Numbered from the stretch's first letter, positions 6,890 to 14,697 are shown. The stretch: 14,887 bases of DNA from Cyanobacteria bacterium UBA5018 (GCA_002396505.1 DGYA01000107.1:1-14887); one strand, 5' to 3'. Notes: generated from the sequence alone by a model not told the origin. A program made the numbers and translations.

Positions 6890-7623
6890 CAGCCGAGCTG
6901 CTCCTCTGATTGGGACAGGGTTTGAGGCTGGGCGCCAGCGGAGCCAGGTCCAGGGCCCATGGACACCTTGACCAGGGCATGGCGCAGCACCCGACCCTGT
7001 AGCTGATAACCCCGCTGCAGTTCTTCGATCACCACGTCCTCGCCGTACAGGTCGCTGGGTTCTCGCAACACCGCCTCGTGGAGGTTGGGATCAAAGCGTT
7101 CTCCCTCCACTGGCATCCGTGTCACGCCCAGCTGCTTAAACGCATCCACCAGCTGCTTGTAGAGATTTTGATAGCTGCGGTGGAGATTTTGAGCCTCCTC
7201 ATGCTGGGGGTTGAGCTGCTGGCGGGCGCGATCAAAATTGTCCACCACTGGCAAGATCTCACTGAGGGTGGAGCAGGCGATCTGCAGGCGCTGATCCTGA
7301 CTGTCCCGGGCCTGGCGCTTGCGGAAATTATCGAAGTCAGCCGCCAAGCGCATGTGCTGGCCGTTGAGGTTGTCGTACTGGATTTTAAGGGCGGTCAGTT
7401 CGGCCTCCAACTGGGCGGCCCTGGCTACTGAATCGGCTCCGCCGGCACCCGCCTGAAAGGCCTGGGTGCCACTCCCCTGGGAGGTTTCTGTATCGACCAC
7501 CTGAACGGAGTCGGCAGCCGATCCTGACTCAGGGAGGCCAGAGACACCCGGATCTCTTGTCCCATCAGTCCCTTGCCCGGGACCCTGGCTGCTCTCGACG
7601 CTGATCGAGGAGTCTCCACTCAT
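6889..7623 (-). CDS. grpE: Nucleotide exchange factor GrpE
   Basis: GrpE releases ADP from DnaK and so resets the Hsp70 cycle. The 244-residue protein begins with about 75 polar, low-complexity residues rich in Ser, Gly, Gln and Asp. A long coiled coil follows, from about QLEAELTALKIQYDNLNGQ to the FDNFRKR motif (in family order). The beta-domain signature RFDPNLHEAVLREP and YQLQGRVLRHALVKVS closes the conserved part. It is the first gene of the minus-strand operon with dnaJ, tusA and rsgA. Its promoter should lie in the 213 bp before pilB; I see no CIRCE inverted repeat there, so HrcA control is not supported. Confidence 0.97.
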   Translation of the reverse strand: MSGDSSISVESSQGPGQGTDGTRDPGVSGLPESGSAADSVQVVDTETSQGSGTQAFQAGAGGADSVARAAQLEAELTALKIQYDNLNGQHMRLAADFDNFRKRQARDSQDQRLQIACSTLSEILPVVDNFDRARQQLNPQHEEAQNLHRSYQNLYKQLVDAFKQLGVTRMPVEGERFDPNLHEAVLREPSDLYGEDVVIEELQRGYQLQGRVLRHALVKVSMGPGPGSAGAQPQTLSQSEEQLG

Positions 7624-7710
7624 GGCGAACAGGCACTGACTTCGTGTCTAGACATGTTGGAACTCCGGCCCCGCTCTTCACAAGCGGCGGAAGCCCGCAC
7701 CTCATCCGCG

Positions 7711-7782
7711 CCCACCGCCCCGCGTCTGCCCACCGCCCCGCATCCGCCTACTGCTACGCATCCGCCCACTGCTACGCATCCG
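7711..7782. repeat. Four-unit, 18-nt tandem repeat upstream of pilB
   Basis: Units at 7711-7728, 7729-7746, 7747-7764 and 7765-7782, each exactly 18 nt, with consensus CCCACTGCTACGCATCCG and related forms. They sit in the 213-bp grpE/pilB divergent region. The pilB frame is open across them and would read as a Pro/Thr/His hexapeptide repeat (PTATHP) if translation began upstream. I recognise no convincing promoter in this region. Confidence 0.88.
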
Positions 7783-7836
7783 AACCCAGCCCCGCCCACC
7801 CTTCCTGCCGCCCCTCGGTTCACGATCCCTCCCCGC

Positions 7837-9642
7837 ATGACGAGCAGCCCAACCCAACCCTCGCCGGTCCCCTTCTCTCCTGACCAGAAGCGGCTGGAGC
7901 TGGAGCTGCTACTGGGTCAGCGGGTGTTGAGCCCGCAGGAACTGGCAATGGCAGACGCCGACTTGATCGCCGGCGGCACCCCCATCGAAGCCGCGCGCTG
8001 GCGCACCCTGGGGGCCATGCCCCTGCGGCGAGATCCGGAGGGGCTGGTGGTGGCTGTGCCATACCACTGGAGGGAAGACAAGCGCCAGACCCTGCTCAGG
8101 GAACTGGGGGATCTGGCCAGCAGCTGCCGGCTGACACCGGCCCTGCCCGTTGACCTGTGCGTCGCCCTGAATGCCGCCATCGCCCTGCGAGTCGAACTCA
8201 AACCAGCCCAGCCTGTGCCCATACCAGGGGCGCCAGGACGCTCCTTGTTACAGGGTCTGACCATGCAGCCCGGCCACGAGTTGATCGCGATGGCCGAAGT
8301 CGATGAGTTGGAGAGCTCACCGGAAGACGCCAATGCCTCGCCGGTGGTGAGCTTGGTAGATCGCATCTTAATTGAAGCGGTTGAGTCCGATACCAGTGAC
8401 ATCCACTTCGAACCCCAGGAGACAGGCCTGGTGATCCGCTACCGGCGGGATGGGGTGCTGCATCCCCAATGGGAAACCCTGCCAAAGAACTTGATACCTT
8501 CGATCACCTCTCGGCTGAAGATCATGGCCGAGCTGGATATCTCCGAACGGCGGATGCCCCAGGATGGCAGAATCCGGCGCCAATACCGGGGTCGCAATAT
8601 CGATATCCGGGTCAGCACCCTACCCAGCCGCTTTGGCGAAACAGTGGTGCTGCGCCTACTCGATCACGACATCACCCAGCTGGGCCTGGAAGTCTTGATC
8701 AACGATACCGAGTCTCTGGCCAATCTTCGAGCCATGGGCTCCAAGCCATTCGGCCTAATCCTCGTTACAGGTCCAACTGGCGCCGGCAAGAGCACCACCC
8801 TCTACGCCCTGCTGGCCGAACGAAACGATCCCGCGATCAACATCTGCACAGTGGAGGATCCGATCGAGTACGGGCTCAAAGGAATCACCCAGACCCAGGT
8901 GAACCGGGACAAGGGGCTGGACTTCAGCACAGTGCTCCGGGCCTTTATCCGACAGGACCCGGACGTGCTGCTGGTGGGGGAAACCCGGGATCAAGAAACC
9001 GCCAAGACCACAATCGAAGCGGCCCTCACCGGCCACCTGGTGCTGTCAACGCTGCACTGCAACGACACGGTGAGTGCCTTCGCCCGCCTTGACGAAATGG
9101 GCGTAGAACCCTTCCTGGTGAGCGCCAGCTTACTTGGGGTGATCTCCCAGAGGCTACTGCGCAGACTATGTCTCCACTGCCGCGTGGCCTACAGGCCCAG
9201 CGAAGAGCAGCTGGCGCGCTTCGGATTACTGGCGAGCCGGGAGGCAGAGATCAGCTTCTATCGCGCCAAGTTAGACCATTCAGGCCAGAAAGAAGTCTGT
9301 CCCCATTGCCAGGGGAACGGCTACCGCGGACGCATCGGAGTATACGAAATTTTAACCATGACCGAAAACTTTGCCTCTGCTGTGGCCAAGCGAGCTCCCG
9401 TCGATGAGCTACGCCGCCTCGCTCTGGAAAATGGCATGAAAACCCTGCTGGGTTACGGACTAAATCTGGTTCGACAGGGCTTGACAACACTGGAAGAGGT
9501 GGAGCGCATGCTACTCACAGACTCCGGTCTCGAATCTGAGCGGCGATCCAGGGCCCTGCACTCGCTCACCTGCGAAGGCTGTGGTGCCGGCCTTCAAGAA
9601 GAATGGCTGGAATGTCCCTACTGCCTCCGCACGAGGAATTAA
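7837..9642 (+). CDS. pilB: Type IV pilus extension ATPase PilB
   Basis: PilB is the cytoplasmic hexameric ATPase that powers pilin polymerisation. This reading gives 601 residues. An MshE-N-like domain (about 10-130) is followed by the secretion ATPase core: Walker A GPTGAGKST (312-320), Asp box VEDPIEY (339-345), Walker B DPDVLLVGE (374-382) and His box TGHLVLSTLH (398-407). The usual zinc cysteines are CLHC (445-448) and CPHC (488-491). Unusually, the protein ends with a second cysteine set, Cys579, 582, 593 and 596 (CxxC-x10-CxxC), like a zinc ribbon. The start is uncertain: the frame is open back to 7573, ATG at 7654 would add a Pro-rich repeat region, and 7837 begins just before the conserved domain. 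First gene of pilB-pilT-pilC. Confidence 0.95.
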   Translation: MTSSPTQPSPVPFSPDQKRLELELLLGQRVLSPQELAMADADLIAGGTPIEAARWRTLGAMPLRRDPEGLVVAVPYHWREDKRQTLLRELGDLASSCRLTPALPVDLCVALNAAIALRVELKPAQPVPIPGAPGRSLLQGLTMQPGHELIAMAEVDELESSPEDANASPVVSLVDRILIEAVESDTSDIHFEPQETGLVIRYRRDGVLHPQWETLPKNLIPSITSRLKIMAELDISERRMPQDGRIRRQYRGRNIDIRVSTLPSRFGETVVLRLLDHDITQLGLEVLINDTESLANLRAMGSKPFGLILVTGPTGAGKSTTLYALLAERNDPAINICTVEDPIEYGLKGITQTQVNRDKGLDFSTVLRAFIRQDPDVLLVGETRDQETAKTTIEAALTGHLVLSTLHCNDTVSAFARLDEMGVEPFLVSASLLGVISQRLLRRLCLHCRVAYRPSEEQLARFGLLASREAEISFYRAKLDHSGQKEVCPHCQGNGYRGRIGVYEILTMTENFASAVAKRAPVDELRRLALENGMKTLLGYGLNLVRQGLTTLEEVERMLLTDSGLESERRSRALHSLTCEGCGAGLQEEWLECPYCLRTRN

Positions 9643-9649
9643 AATTACT

Positions 9650-10726
9650 ATGGAGCTGTTAATTGAAGATTTAATGAAGGAGCTGGTGGAACGGGGGGGC
9701 AGCGACCTCCACCTCTCCAGCGGCATCGCACCCCACGGCCGCTTTAACGGCGAGCTCCAGCCAATGCGGGAGGAAAAACTAAGCCAATCCCAATGTACCA
9801 AGCTAATCTTCTCCATTCTCAATACCTCCCAGCGCAAGGATCTTGAGCAGAACTGGGAACTGGACTGTGCCTATAGCCTCAAGGGGGTCTCCCGTTTTCG
9901 GCTCAACGTTTACCGACAGCTGGGCAGCTATGCGGCCTGTTTAAGGGCCCTTGGGGATCAGATCCCCACCCTGGAAATGCTGCAAATGCCGCCAGTGGTC
10001 AAAGAGATGGGCAGCAAGCCCAGGGGCCTAGTACTGGTGACCGGCCCCACTGGCTCCGGCAAGACCACCACCCTGGCTTCGCTACTGAACCACATCAACA
10101 ACACCAGCTCTAGGCACATAATTACCATTGAAGACCCGATCGAATTTGTATATCAAAGCAACCGCAGCCTTATCCACCAAAGAGAAGTATACGAAGACAC
10201 CCATAGTACCGCCAATGCCCTGCGCTCAGCCCTGCGGGAGGACCCAGACGTAATCCTGGTCGGGGAAATGCGCGACTTGGAGACGATTCAACTTGCAATT
10301 ACCGCAGCTGAAACCGGCCACCTGGTGTTTGGCACCCTGCACACCAACTCCGCATCCCAGACCGTTGACAGAATTCTGGACGTATTCCCCTCCACCCAGC
10401 AGGCCCAGATCCGGGCCCAGCTAAGCAACAGCCTGGTGGCCGTATTCTGCCAAACCCTGCTGAAGCGCTGCCGGCCAGGAGAGAATAACTACGGCAGGAT
10501 TGTAGCCCAGGAAATTCTCATTCAAACCTCCGCCACATCAAACCTAATTCGCGAGGGCAAAACCGCCCAGCTTTACTCCCAGATCCAGACCGGCGGACAA
10601 TACGGCATGCAGACCCTAGAGCGGGCCTTGGCTATCTTGGTGCAACAAGGCGTAGTGGAGCTGGCAGAAGCCTTGAGCAAGTCTAGTCGACCGGAAGACC
10701 TGCAGCGACTACTGGAAAGCAACTAA
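9650..10726 (+). CDS. pilT: Type IV pilus retraction ATPase PilT
   Basis: PilT depolymerises the pilus and drives retraction for twitching and DNA uptake. The 358-residue protein has an N-terminal PAS-like domain with SDLHLSSG (about 17-24) and the RecA-like core: Walker A GPTGSGKTTT (132-141), Asp box TIEDPIEF, Walker B DPDVILVGEMRD and His box TGHLVFGTLHTNSA. The C-terminal NLIREGKTAQLYS segment is characteristic of PilT and separates it from PilB. ATG at 9650 was chosen because MELLIEDLMKELVERGGSDLH matches the family start and lies 7 nt after the pilB stop. The open frame extends to 9581, but only inside pilB. Confidence 0.97.
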   Translation: MELLIEDLMKELVERGGSDLHLSSGIAPHGRFNGELQPMREEKLSQSQCTKLIFSILNTSQRKDLEQNWELDCAYSLKGVSRFRLNVYRQLGSYAACLRALGDQIPTLEMLQMPPVVKEMGSKPRGLVLVTGPTGSGKTTTLASLLNHINNTSSRHIITIEDPIEFVYQSNRSLIHQREVYEDTHSTANALRSALREDPDVILVGEMRDLETIQLAITAAETGHLVFGTLHTNSASQTVDRILDVFPSTQQAQIRAQLSNSLVAVFCQTLLKRCRPGENNYGRIVAQEILIQTSATSNLIREGKTAQLYSQIQTGGQYGMQTLERALAILVQQGVVELAEALSKSSRPEDLQRLLESN

Positions 10727-10730
10727 AATT

Positions 10731-12083
10731 ATGGCTATATTTATTGCCACCTACGTAACCAGCCGGGGCCAGACACGCCAGCTGGAACTCCAGGCCTCAG
10801 ATTTGCCCACTGCCAAAGGAGAACTACGCCGACGCGGCATTAAGGCCATCAGGATAGATTCCCTATTGGCTGGCAACCAGAAAAAGCCAATCAACGTTGC
10901 CCTTGCGGCAACTGCCGGTTCAGCGTCAACGGGGCTGCCTGGCAGCCTCAATTCAATGGCAATCCCGGGGACTCCAGCCGCGGCCATACGCAACACAATC
11001 AAGCCAGACAACGGCCAGAAATGGTACCAATTAAGCATCCTTGAGTTCAAACCTGGCATTCGCGAAATGGCACTATTTGCCAATAAATTATTTGCCCTAG
11101 TTACCGCTGGTGTGCCTATTGTACGCAGCCTGTCCCTGTTAGCGAAGCAACAGCGACATCCACTTTTTAAGCGGGCGCTACAGGGGATTGTCCGAGAAGT
11201 AAACCAGGGAAGTAACCTAAGCACCGCTATGCGACGCTGGCCCAAGGTATTTGACCAGCTCAGCATCGCGATGGTGGATGCCGGCGAAAGTGGCGGGGTA
11301 TTAGATGAATCGCTTCAACGACTGGCCAAACTACTTGAACAACACACCAAGCTGCAGAACGAGATCAAGGCAGCCATGGGCTATCCAAGCATTGTCCTGG
11401 CAATTGCCATCCTAGTCTTTCTAGGATTAACTTTATTTTTAATTCCTGTTTATGCCAAAATCTTCGAAACTCTCAATGCCGAACTGCCGCCATTGACTTT
11501 GTTTCTAGTAAGCCTGAGTGGCATCCTAAGGGATTGGTTTTTGATAATATTTGGAGTGGTGACAGGCTGCTTGTGGCTGTTTAGCCGTTATTACTCCTCT
11601 AAAAACGGTAAATTACTAGTTGACGGTTATTTGCTCAAAATTCCCCTATTCGGCGAGCTACTACAAAAAAGCGCCACGGCTAAATTCTGCCGCACATTTA
11701 GTTCCCTATCACGTGCTGGTGTTCCGATCCTGAGATCCCTGGAAATAGTCAGTGAAACTACCGGCAATGCAAAAATTAGCAAAGCTATCTGGGATTCTCG
11801 CCAAGAAGTGATGGAGGGCACACCCTTGAGTTCCTCCCTTGATCGCCATAAAGTATTCCCTGAACTTGCCCTAAGCATGCTGGCTATTGGCGAGGAAACA
11901 GGCAGAGTAGAAGTAATAATTTCTAAAATGGCTGACTTTTACGAAGATGAAGTTAGCTCAACAGTAAAGGCACTAACATCCATGCTTGAGCCAGCCATGA
12001 TAGTCATTGTCGGCGGCATCGTGGCGGTAATACTACTCGCAATGTATCTGCCAATGTTTGCGGTATACGACAACATTAAATAA
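10731..12083 (+). CDS. pilC: Type IV pilus inner-membrane platform protein PilC
   Basis: PilC is the integral membrane platform on which PilB and PilT act. The 450-residue protein has an N-terminal cytoplasmic segment (about 1-110) and two repeated secretion F domains, each with an AGVPI-RSL motif (FALVTAGVPIVRSLSLL and SSLSRAGVPILRSLEIV). Three hydrophobic segments are at about 220-243, 270-289 and 423-445. Length is near the family norm. It starts 4 nt after pilT. Codons are noticeably AT-richer than in the flanking housekeeping genes, most clearly in the second half. A T-rich stretch follows the stop codon, but no GC stem precedes it. Confidence 0.95.
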   Translation: MAIFIATYVTSRGQTRQLELQASDLPTAKGELRRRGIKAIRIDSLLAGNQKKPINVALAATAGSASTGLPGSLNSMAIPGTPAAAIRNTIKPDNGQKWYQLSILEFKPGIREMALFANKLFALVTAGVPIVRSLSLLAKQQRHPLFKRALQGIVREVNQGSNLSTAMRRWPKVFDQLSIAMVDAGESGGVLDESLQRLAKLLEQHTKLQNEIKAAMGYPSIVLAIAILVFLGLTLFLIPVYAKIFETLNAELPPLTLFLVSLSGILRDWFLIIFGVVTGCLWLFSRYYSSKNGKLLVDGYLLKIPLFGELLQKSATAKFCRTFSSLSRAGVPILRSLEIVSETTGNAKISKAIWDSRQEVMEGTPLSSSLDRHKVFPELALSMLAIGEETGRVEVIISKMADFYEDEVSSTVKALTSMLEPAMIVIVGGIVAVILLAMYLPMFAVYDNIK

Positions 12084-12094
12084 TTTTTTATTTT

Positions 12095-12209
12095 AAGGGT
12101 GCTTCGAAAAATTGCCCATTCCGCTCGCCAGAGCGAGGAGCGGGCCAGTCGCTGCGACGCTTCCTGCGGCACGGCATCGATGGACCTTGGCATTTTTCGA
12201 GCTGCCCTT
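12095..12209. mobile_element. Possible MITE-like remnant 3' of pilC
   Basis: In the 216-bp convergent gap between pilC and the flavoprotein gene, 12095-12116 and 12189-12209 form an imperfect terminal inverted repeat. Both arms share AAGGG at the outer end and TCGAAAAA then TGCC at the inner end, about 17 of 22 positions, and enclose a 115-bp segment. The interior has a small palindrome (CCGCTC ... GAGCGG). No transposase fragment or clear target duplication is seen. It could instead be a long-range RNA hairpin or chance. The rest of the gap, 12210-12299, shows nothing I recognise. Confidence 0.35.
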
Positions 12210-12299
12210 TGGAAACCGCCATTTCGGCGATCCTGCCAGCCGGGAAGCTTTGAGGCATCAGGGCTCCATTGGCCTTGGCTCGGTTTTTACGGGGCTTGC

Positions 12300-13625
12300 T
12301 TAAACCAACTGCTGCCGAGCAGCTGCGATCGCCTGACCCGCCAGCCAACCAGAACTCCAACAATGCTGGAAGTTAAAGCCGCCGGTAATACCGTCTACAT
12401 CGAGCAATTCCCCCACTAGATGCAGTCCAGGACAAAGACGACTTTCCATGGAAGCGATATTAACCTCCCCCAAGGGCACGCCACCGGCTGTAACAAATTC
12501 CTCCCCAAATGGACCGCGACCAGTGACCGTGTAACGGCTGTCTCGCAGGGAGGAAATCAAGGCTTGCTGTTGCTGCTTGCTGAGATCGGCCCAGCGACAC
12601 TGCAAATCTATACCACAATGCTGTAACAAATGCCACCAAAGACGTTTCGGCAACTCGGGCCATGGTCGCCAATTGGCCAACTGCCGACGCGCCTGCTGCT
12701 GCCGAGCCTGGCCAAAGTACTGCTCTAGATCCGAGTGGGAAAGATTGCCAGTCCAGTTAACGCGCAACTCAGCGCGATAACTGGCAGCATGTAGCGCTCT
12801 AGCGGCAAAGGCGGTGAGGCGCAGGATGGCCGGACCGCTTAGCCCCCAGTGGGTCACCAGCAGCGGGCCCTGTTGACGGAAGCGCTCGGCGAGCGGGCCT
12901 GCAGCCCGACTGGCACCTGGCGGCGGTGGGCATTCTTGGGCGGCCAGCCGCAACTCCACTGCCACCGGATCGACCGCCAAGCCAGCCAACTGCAGTAGGG
13001 GATCTCCGGCCAAAGAAAGGGTGAACAGCGAGGGCACAGGCGGCACCAGGCGGTGACCCAGCTGGGCAGCCAATTGGCGGCCGCTGGGGTGACTACCGGT
13101 GGCCAACACCAGCCTCTGGGCAAACAGCCGCTGCTGCTGCTGCTGCTGCTGGCCAGCGGACCTGCGCAACTCCAGGTCAAATCCGCCTGCATCCAGCAAA
13201 AGAGCCTGGCGTAGGCCCACGCCGGTATGCAGCTGCACCCCGGCAGCCGTGGCGGCGTTACGCAGCACCTCGATCACGGCCGTGGAGCGGTTAGCCCGGG
13301 GGAACAGGCGCCCGTCTGGCTCCTCCACCAGCTCCAGGCCATGGGCCTCAAACCAGGCCACCGCGTCGCCGCTGGCAAACCGGGAGAAGGCTCCCCGCAG
13401 GGCCTGGCCACCGCGGGGATAGTGACCCACCAGCGCCCGGGGATCCCAGCAGGCATGGGTGACATTGCAGCGCCCCCCACCGCTGATCAGCACCTTGTGC
13501 AGCGGCTCCGCCGTAGTTTCCAGAACATGCACGTCGCCCGCGCCGGCCTCGGCGGCGGCGATGGCGGCCATCATCCCGGCCGGGCCAGCACCGGCCACCA
13601 ACACCGAGACGCGTTCAGGAAGCAT
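12300..13625 (-). CDS. HI0933/YhiN-family FAD-dependent oxidoreductase
   Basis: A 441-residue flavoprotein of the family annotated as HI0933-like, YhiN or aminoacetone oxidase family; the physiological substrate is unknown to me. The N-terminal FAD Rossmann motif is GAGPAG (12-17), followed by the family hallmark GGGRCNVTH (49-57). The C-terminus carries the matching signature GGVPLGEVNIASMES and GELLDVDGITGGFNFQ (405-420), which closes the FAD site. A run of seven glutamines (159-165), coded by a CAG microsatellite, interrupts the middle domain. The ATG overlaps the divergent dus ATG. It converges with pilC. The gene is not part of the housekeeping block as I remember it in Prochlorococcus. 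Confidence 0.93.
   Translation of the reverse strand: MLPERVSVLVAGAGPAGMMAAIAAAEAGAGDVHVLETTAEPLHKVLISGGGRCNVTHACWDPRALVGHYPRGGQALRGAFSRFASGDAVAWFEAHGLELVEEPDGRLFPRANRSTAVIEVLRNAATAAGVQLHTGVGLRQALLLDAGGFDLELRRSAGQQQQQQQRLFAQRLVLATGSHPSGRQLAAQLGHRLVPPVPSLFTLSLAGDPLLQLAGLAVDPVAVELRLAAQECPPPPGASRAAGPLAERFRQQGPLLVTHWGLSGPAILRLTAFAARALHAASYRAELRVNWTGNLSHSDLEQYFGQARQQQARRQLANWRPWPELPKRLWWHLLQHCGIDLQCRWADLSKQQQQALISSLRDSRYTVTGRGPFGEEFVTAGGVPLGEVNIASMESRLCPGLHLVGELLDVDGITGGFNFQHCWSSGWLAGQAIAAARQQLV
12325..12332. repeat. HIP1 octamer
   Basis: A second exact GCGATCGC, inside the 3' end of the flavoprotein gene. It supports a cyanobacterial origin but has no assigned function at this site. Confidence 0.65.
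13131..13151 (-). repeat. (CAG)7 microsatellite coding for poly-Gln
   Basis: Seven uninterrupted CTG triplets on the plus strand, read as CAG on the coding strand of the flavoprotein gene, give seven glutamines. Pure codon use suggests recent slippage expansion; contraction or expansion by whole codons keeps the frame. Confidence 0.9.
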
Positions 13626-14697
13626 GGCTGAGCAGCAGGGAGTAAGGCAGCAGGCAGCAGGGAGCGGCCAGCAGTTGAGTTATCGCTTCAGTGTGGCGCC
13701 AATGCTGGACTACACAGATCGGCATTTCCGCGTGCTGATGCGCCAAATCAGCCGGCACAGCCTGCTGTATAGCGAAATGGTGGTGGCCCAGGCACTTCAC
13801 CATGCCCGCCAAGAGCCAGATGCCGCCAAACGGGGCGAACGCCTGGAACGGCTGATTGGCTTCGATCCGATCGAAAAACCCCTGGCCCTGCAGCTGGGGG
13901 GGGATGATCCCGGGCTGCTGGCCGAGGCCGTGGGTCTGGCGGCCGACTGGGGCTACGACGAGGTGAACCTCAATTTGGGTTGCCCGAGCGAGAAGGTGCG
14001 CAAAGGTCGTTTTGGCGCTTGTCTGATGGCCGATCCTCACCAGGTGGCCCGTTGCATCGAAGCGATGGCAGCGGCTAGCCCCCTACCAGTGACGGTAAAG
14101 CAGCGGATTGGCATCGATGATCTCGACTCCTATGCCGAATTGCTGAACTTTGTCGACACCCTGGCGGCGGCTGGCTGCCGCCGCTTCGCGGTGCATGCCC
14201 GCAAGGCCTGGCTGGATGGTCTGGATCCCAAGCAAAACCGCAGCATCCCACCACTGCGCTACGAGCTAGTGCACCAACTCAAGCGAGAAAGACCAAAGCT
14301 CACCATTGAGATCAACGGCGGACTGCAAACCCTGGCCGATTGCCAAAGCCAACTGGCCCAGGTGGATGGGGTGATGGTGGGCAGGGCTGTGTACGACCAG
14401 CCGCTGCGCTGGGCCAGGGTGGATAGCGACATCCATGGCGACCACAGCGCCGCCGCCTTGGCCAGATCGGAGATCAGCCCATCGATGGTGTTGCGGGGCC
14501 TGCTGCCCTACGCCGACGAGTGGTGCAGGGGCGGCGGCAAGCTATGGCCGATTGCCCGCCACCTGGTACACCTGGTGGCGGGTGTCAGTGGGGCGCGCCG
14601 CTGGCGCCAAAGCATCAGCCAGGAGGCTGGCGCCAAAAGTGCCGGGGCGGAGGTGCTGGAGGCTGCCGCCCTGAGCCTGGAACAGCGGGGCTACTGA
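13624..14697 (+). CDS. dusA: tRNA-dihydrouridine synthase, DusA type
   Basis: Dus enzymes use FMN and NADPH to reduce specific uridines of tRNA to dihydrouridine. In the 357-residue reading from ATG 13624, the FMN barrel begins with VAPMLDYTDRHFR (24-36). QLGGDDPG, LNLGCPSEKVRKGRFGACLM (probable catalytic Cys133), VKQRIGIDD, HARKAWLDGLDPKQNR and the phosphate-binding INGGL and MVGRAVYDQP follow, as in DusA. The first 17 residues are low-complexity Gln/Gly/Ala. TTG at 13675 would give 340 residues starting MSYRFSVAPMLDYTD and would remove the overlap with the divergent flavoprotein start codon. The stop codon lies inside a three-unit tandem repeat. Confidence 0.95.
   Translation: MAEQQGVRQQAAGSGQQLSYRFSVAPMLDYTDRHFRVLMRQISRHSLLYSEMVVAQALHHARQEPDAAKRGERLERLIGFDPIEKPLALQLGGDDPGLLAEAVGLAADWGYDEVNLNLGCPSEKVRKGRFGACLMADPHQVARCIEAMAAASPLPVTVKQRIGIDDLDSYAELLNFVDTLAAAGCRRFAVHARKAWLDGLDPKQNRSIPPLRYELVHQLKRERPKLTIEINGGLQTLADCQSQLAQVDGVMVGRAVYDQPLRWARVDSDIHGDHSAAALARSEISPSMVLRGLLPYADEWCRGGGKLWPIARHLVHLVAGVSGARRWRQSISQEAGAKSAGAEVLEAAALSLEQRGY
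13629..13674. repeat. Low-complexity AGCAGG-rich segment at the dus 5' end
   Basis: The motif GCAGCAGGGAG occurs twice (near 13631 and 13652) in a purine-rich segment between the ATG of dus and the alternative TTG. It is either a poorly conserved N-terminus (EQQGVRQQAAGSGQQ) or, if TTG 13675 is used, part of the leader between two divergent genes. Confidence 0.5.

Noticed and set aside
7624..7836. CIRCE/HrcA heat-shock operator before grpE
   Set aside because: No TTAGCACTC ... GAGTGCTAA inverted repeat is visible in the region.
7837..12083. pilB-pilT-pilC as a type II secretion system
   Set aside because: A PilT retraction ATPase with its characteristic C-terminus is present, which type II systems lack, and no other Gsp genes are in the window.
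12084..12299. Small minus-strand coding frame in the pilC/flavoprotein gap as a real gene
   Set aside because: The frame runs out of the flavoprotein region, its Lys/Arg/Pro-rich product matches nothing I know, and the DNA is better explained by inverted-repeat ends.
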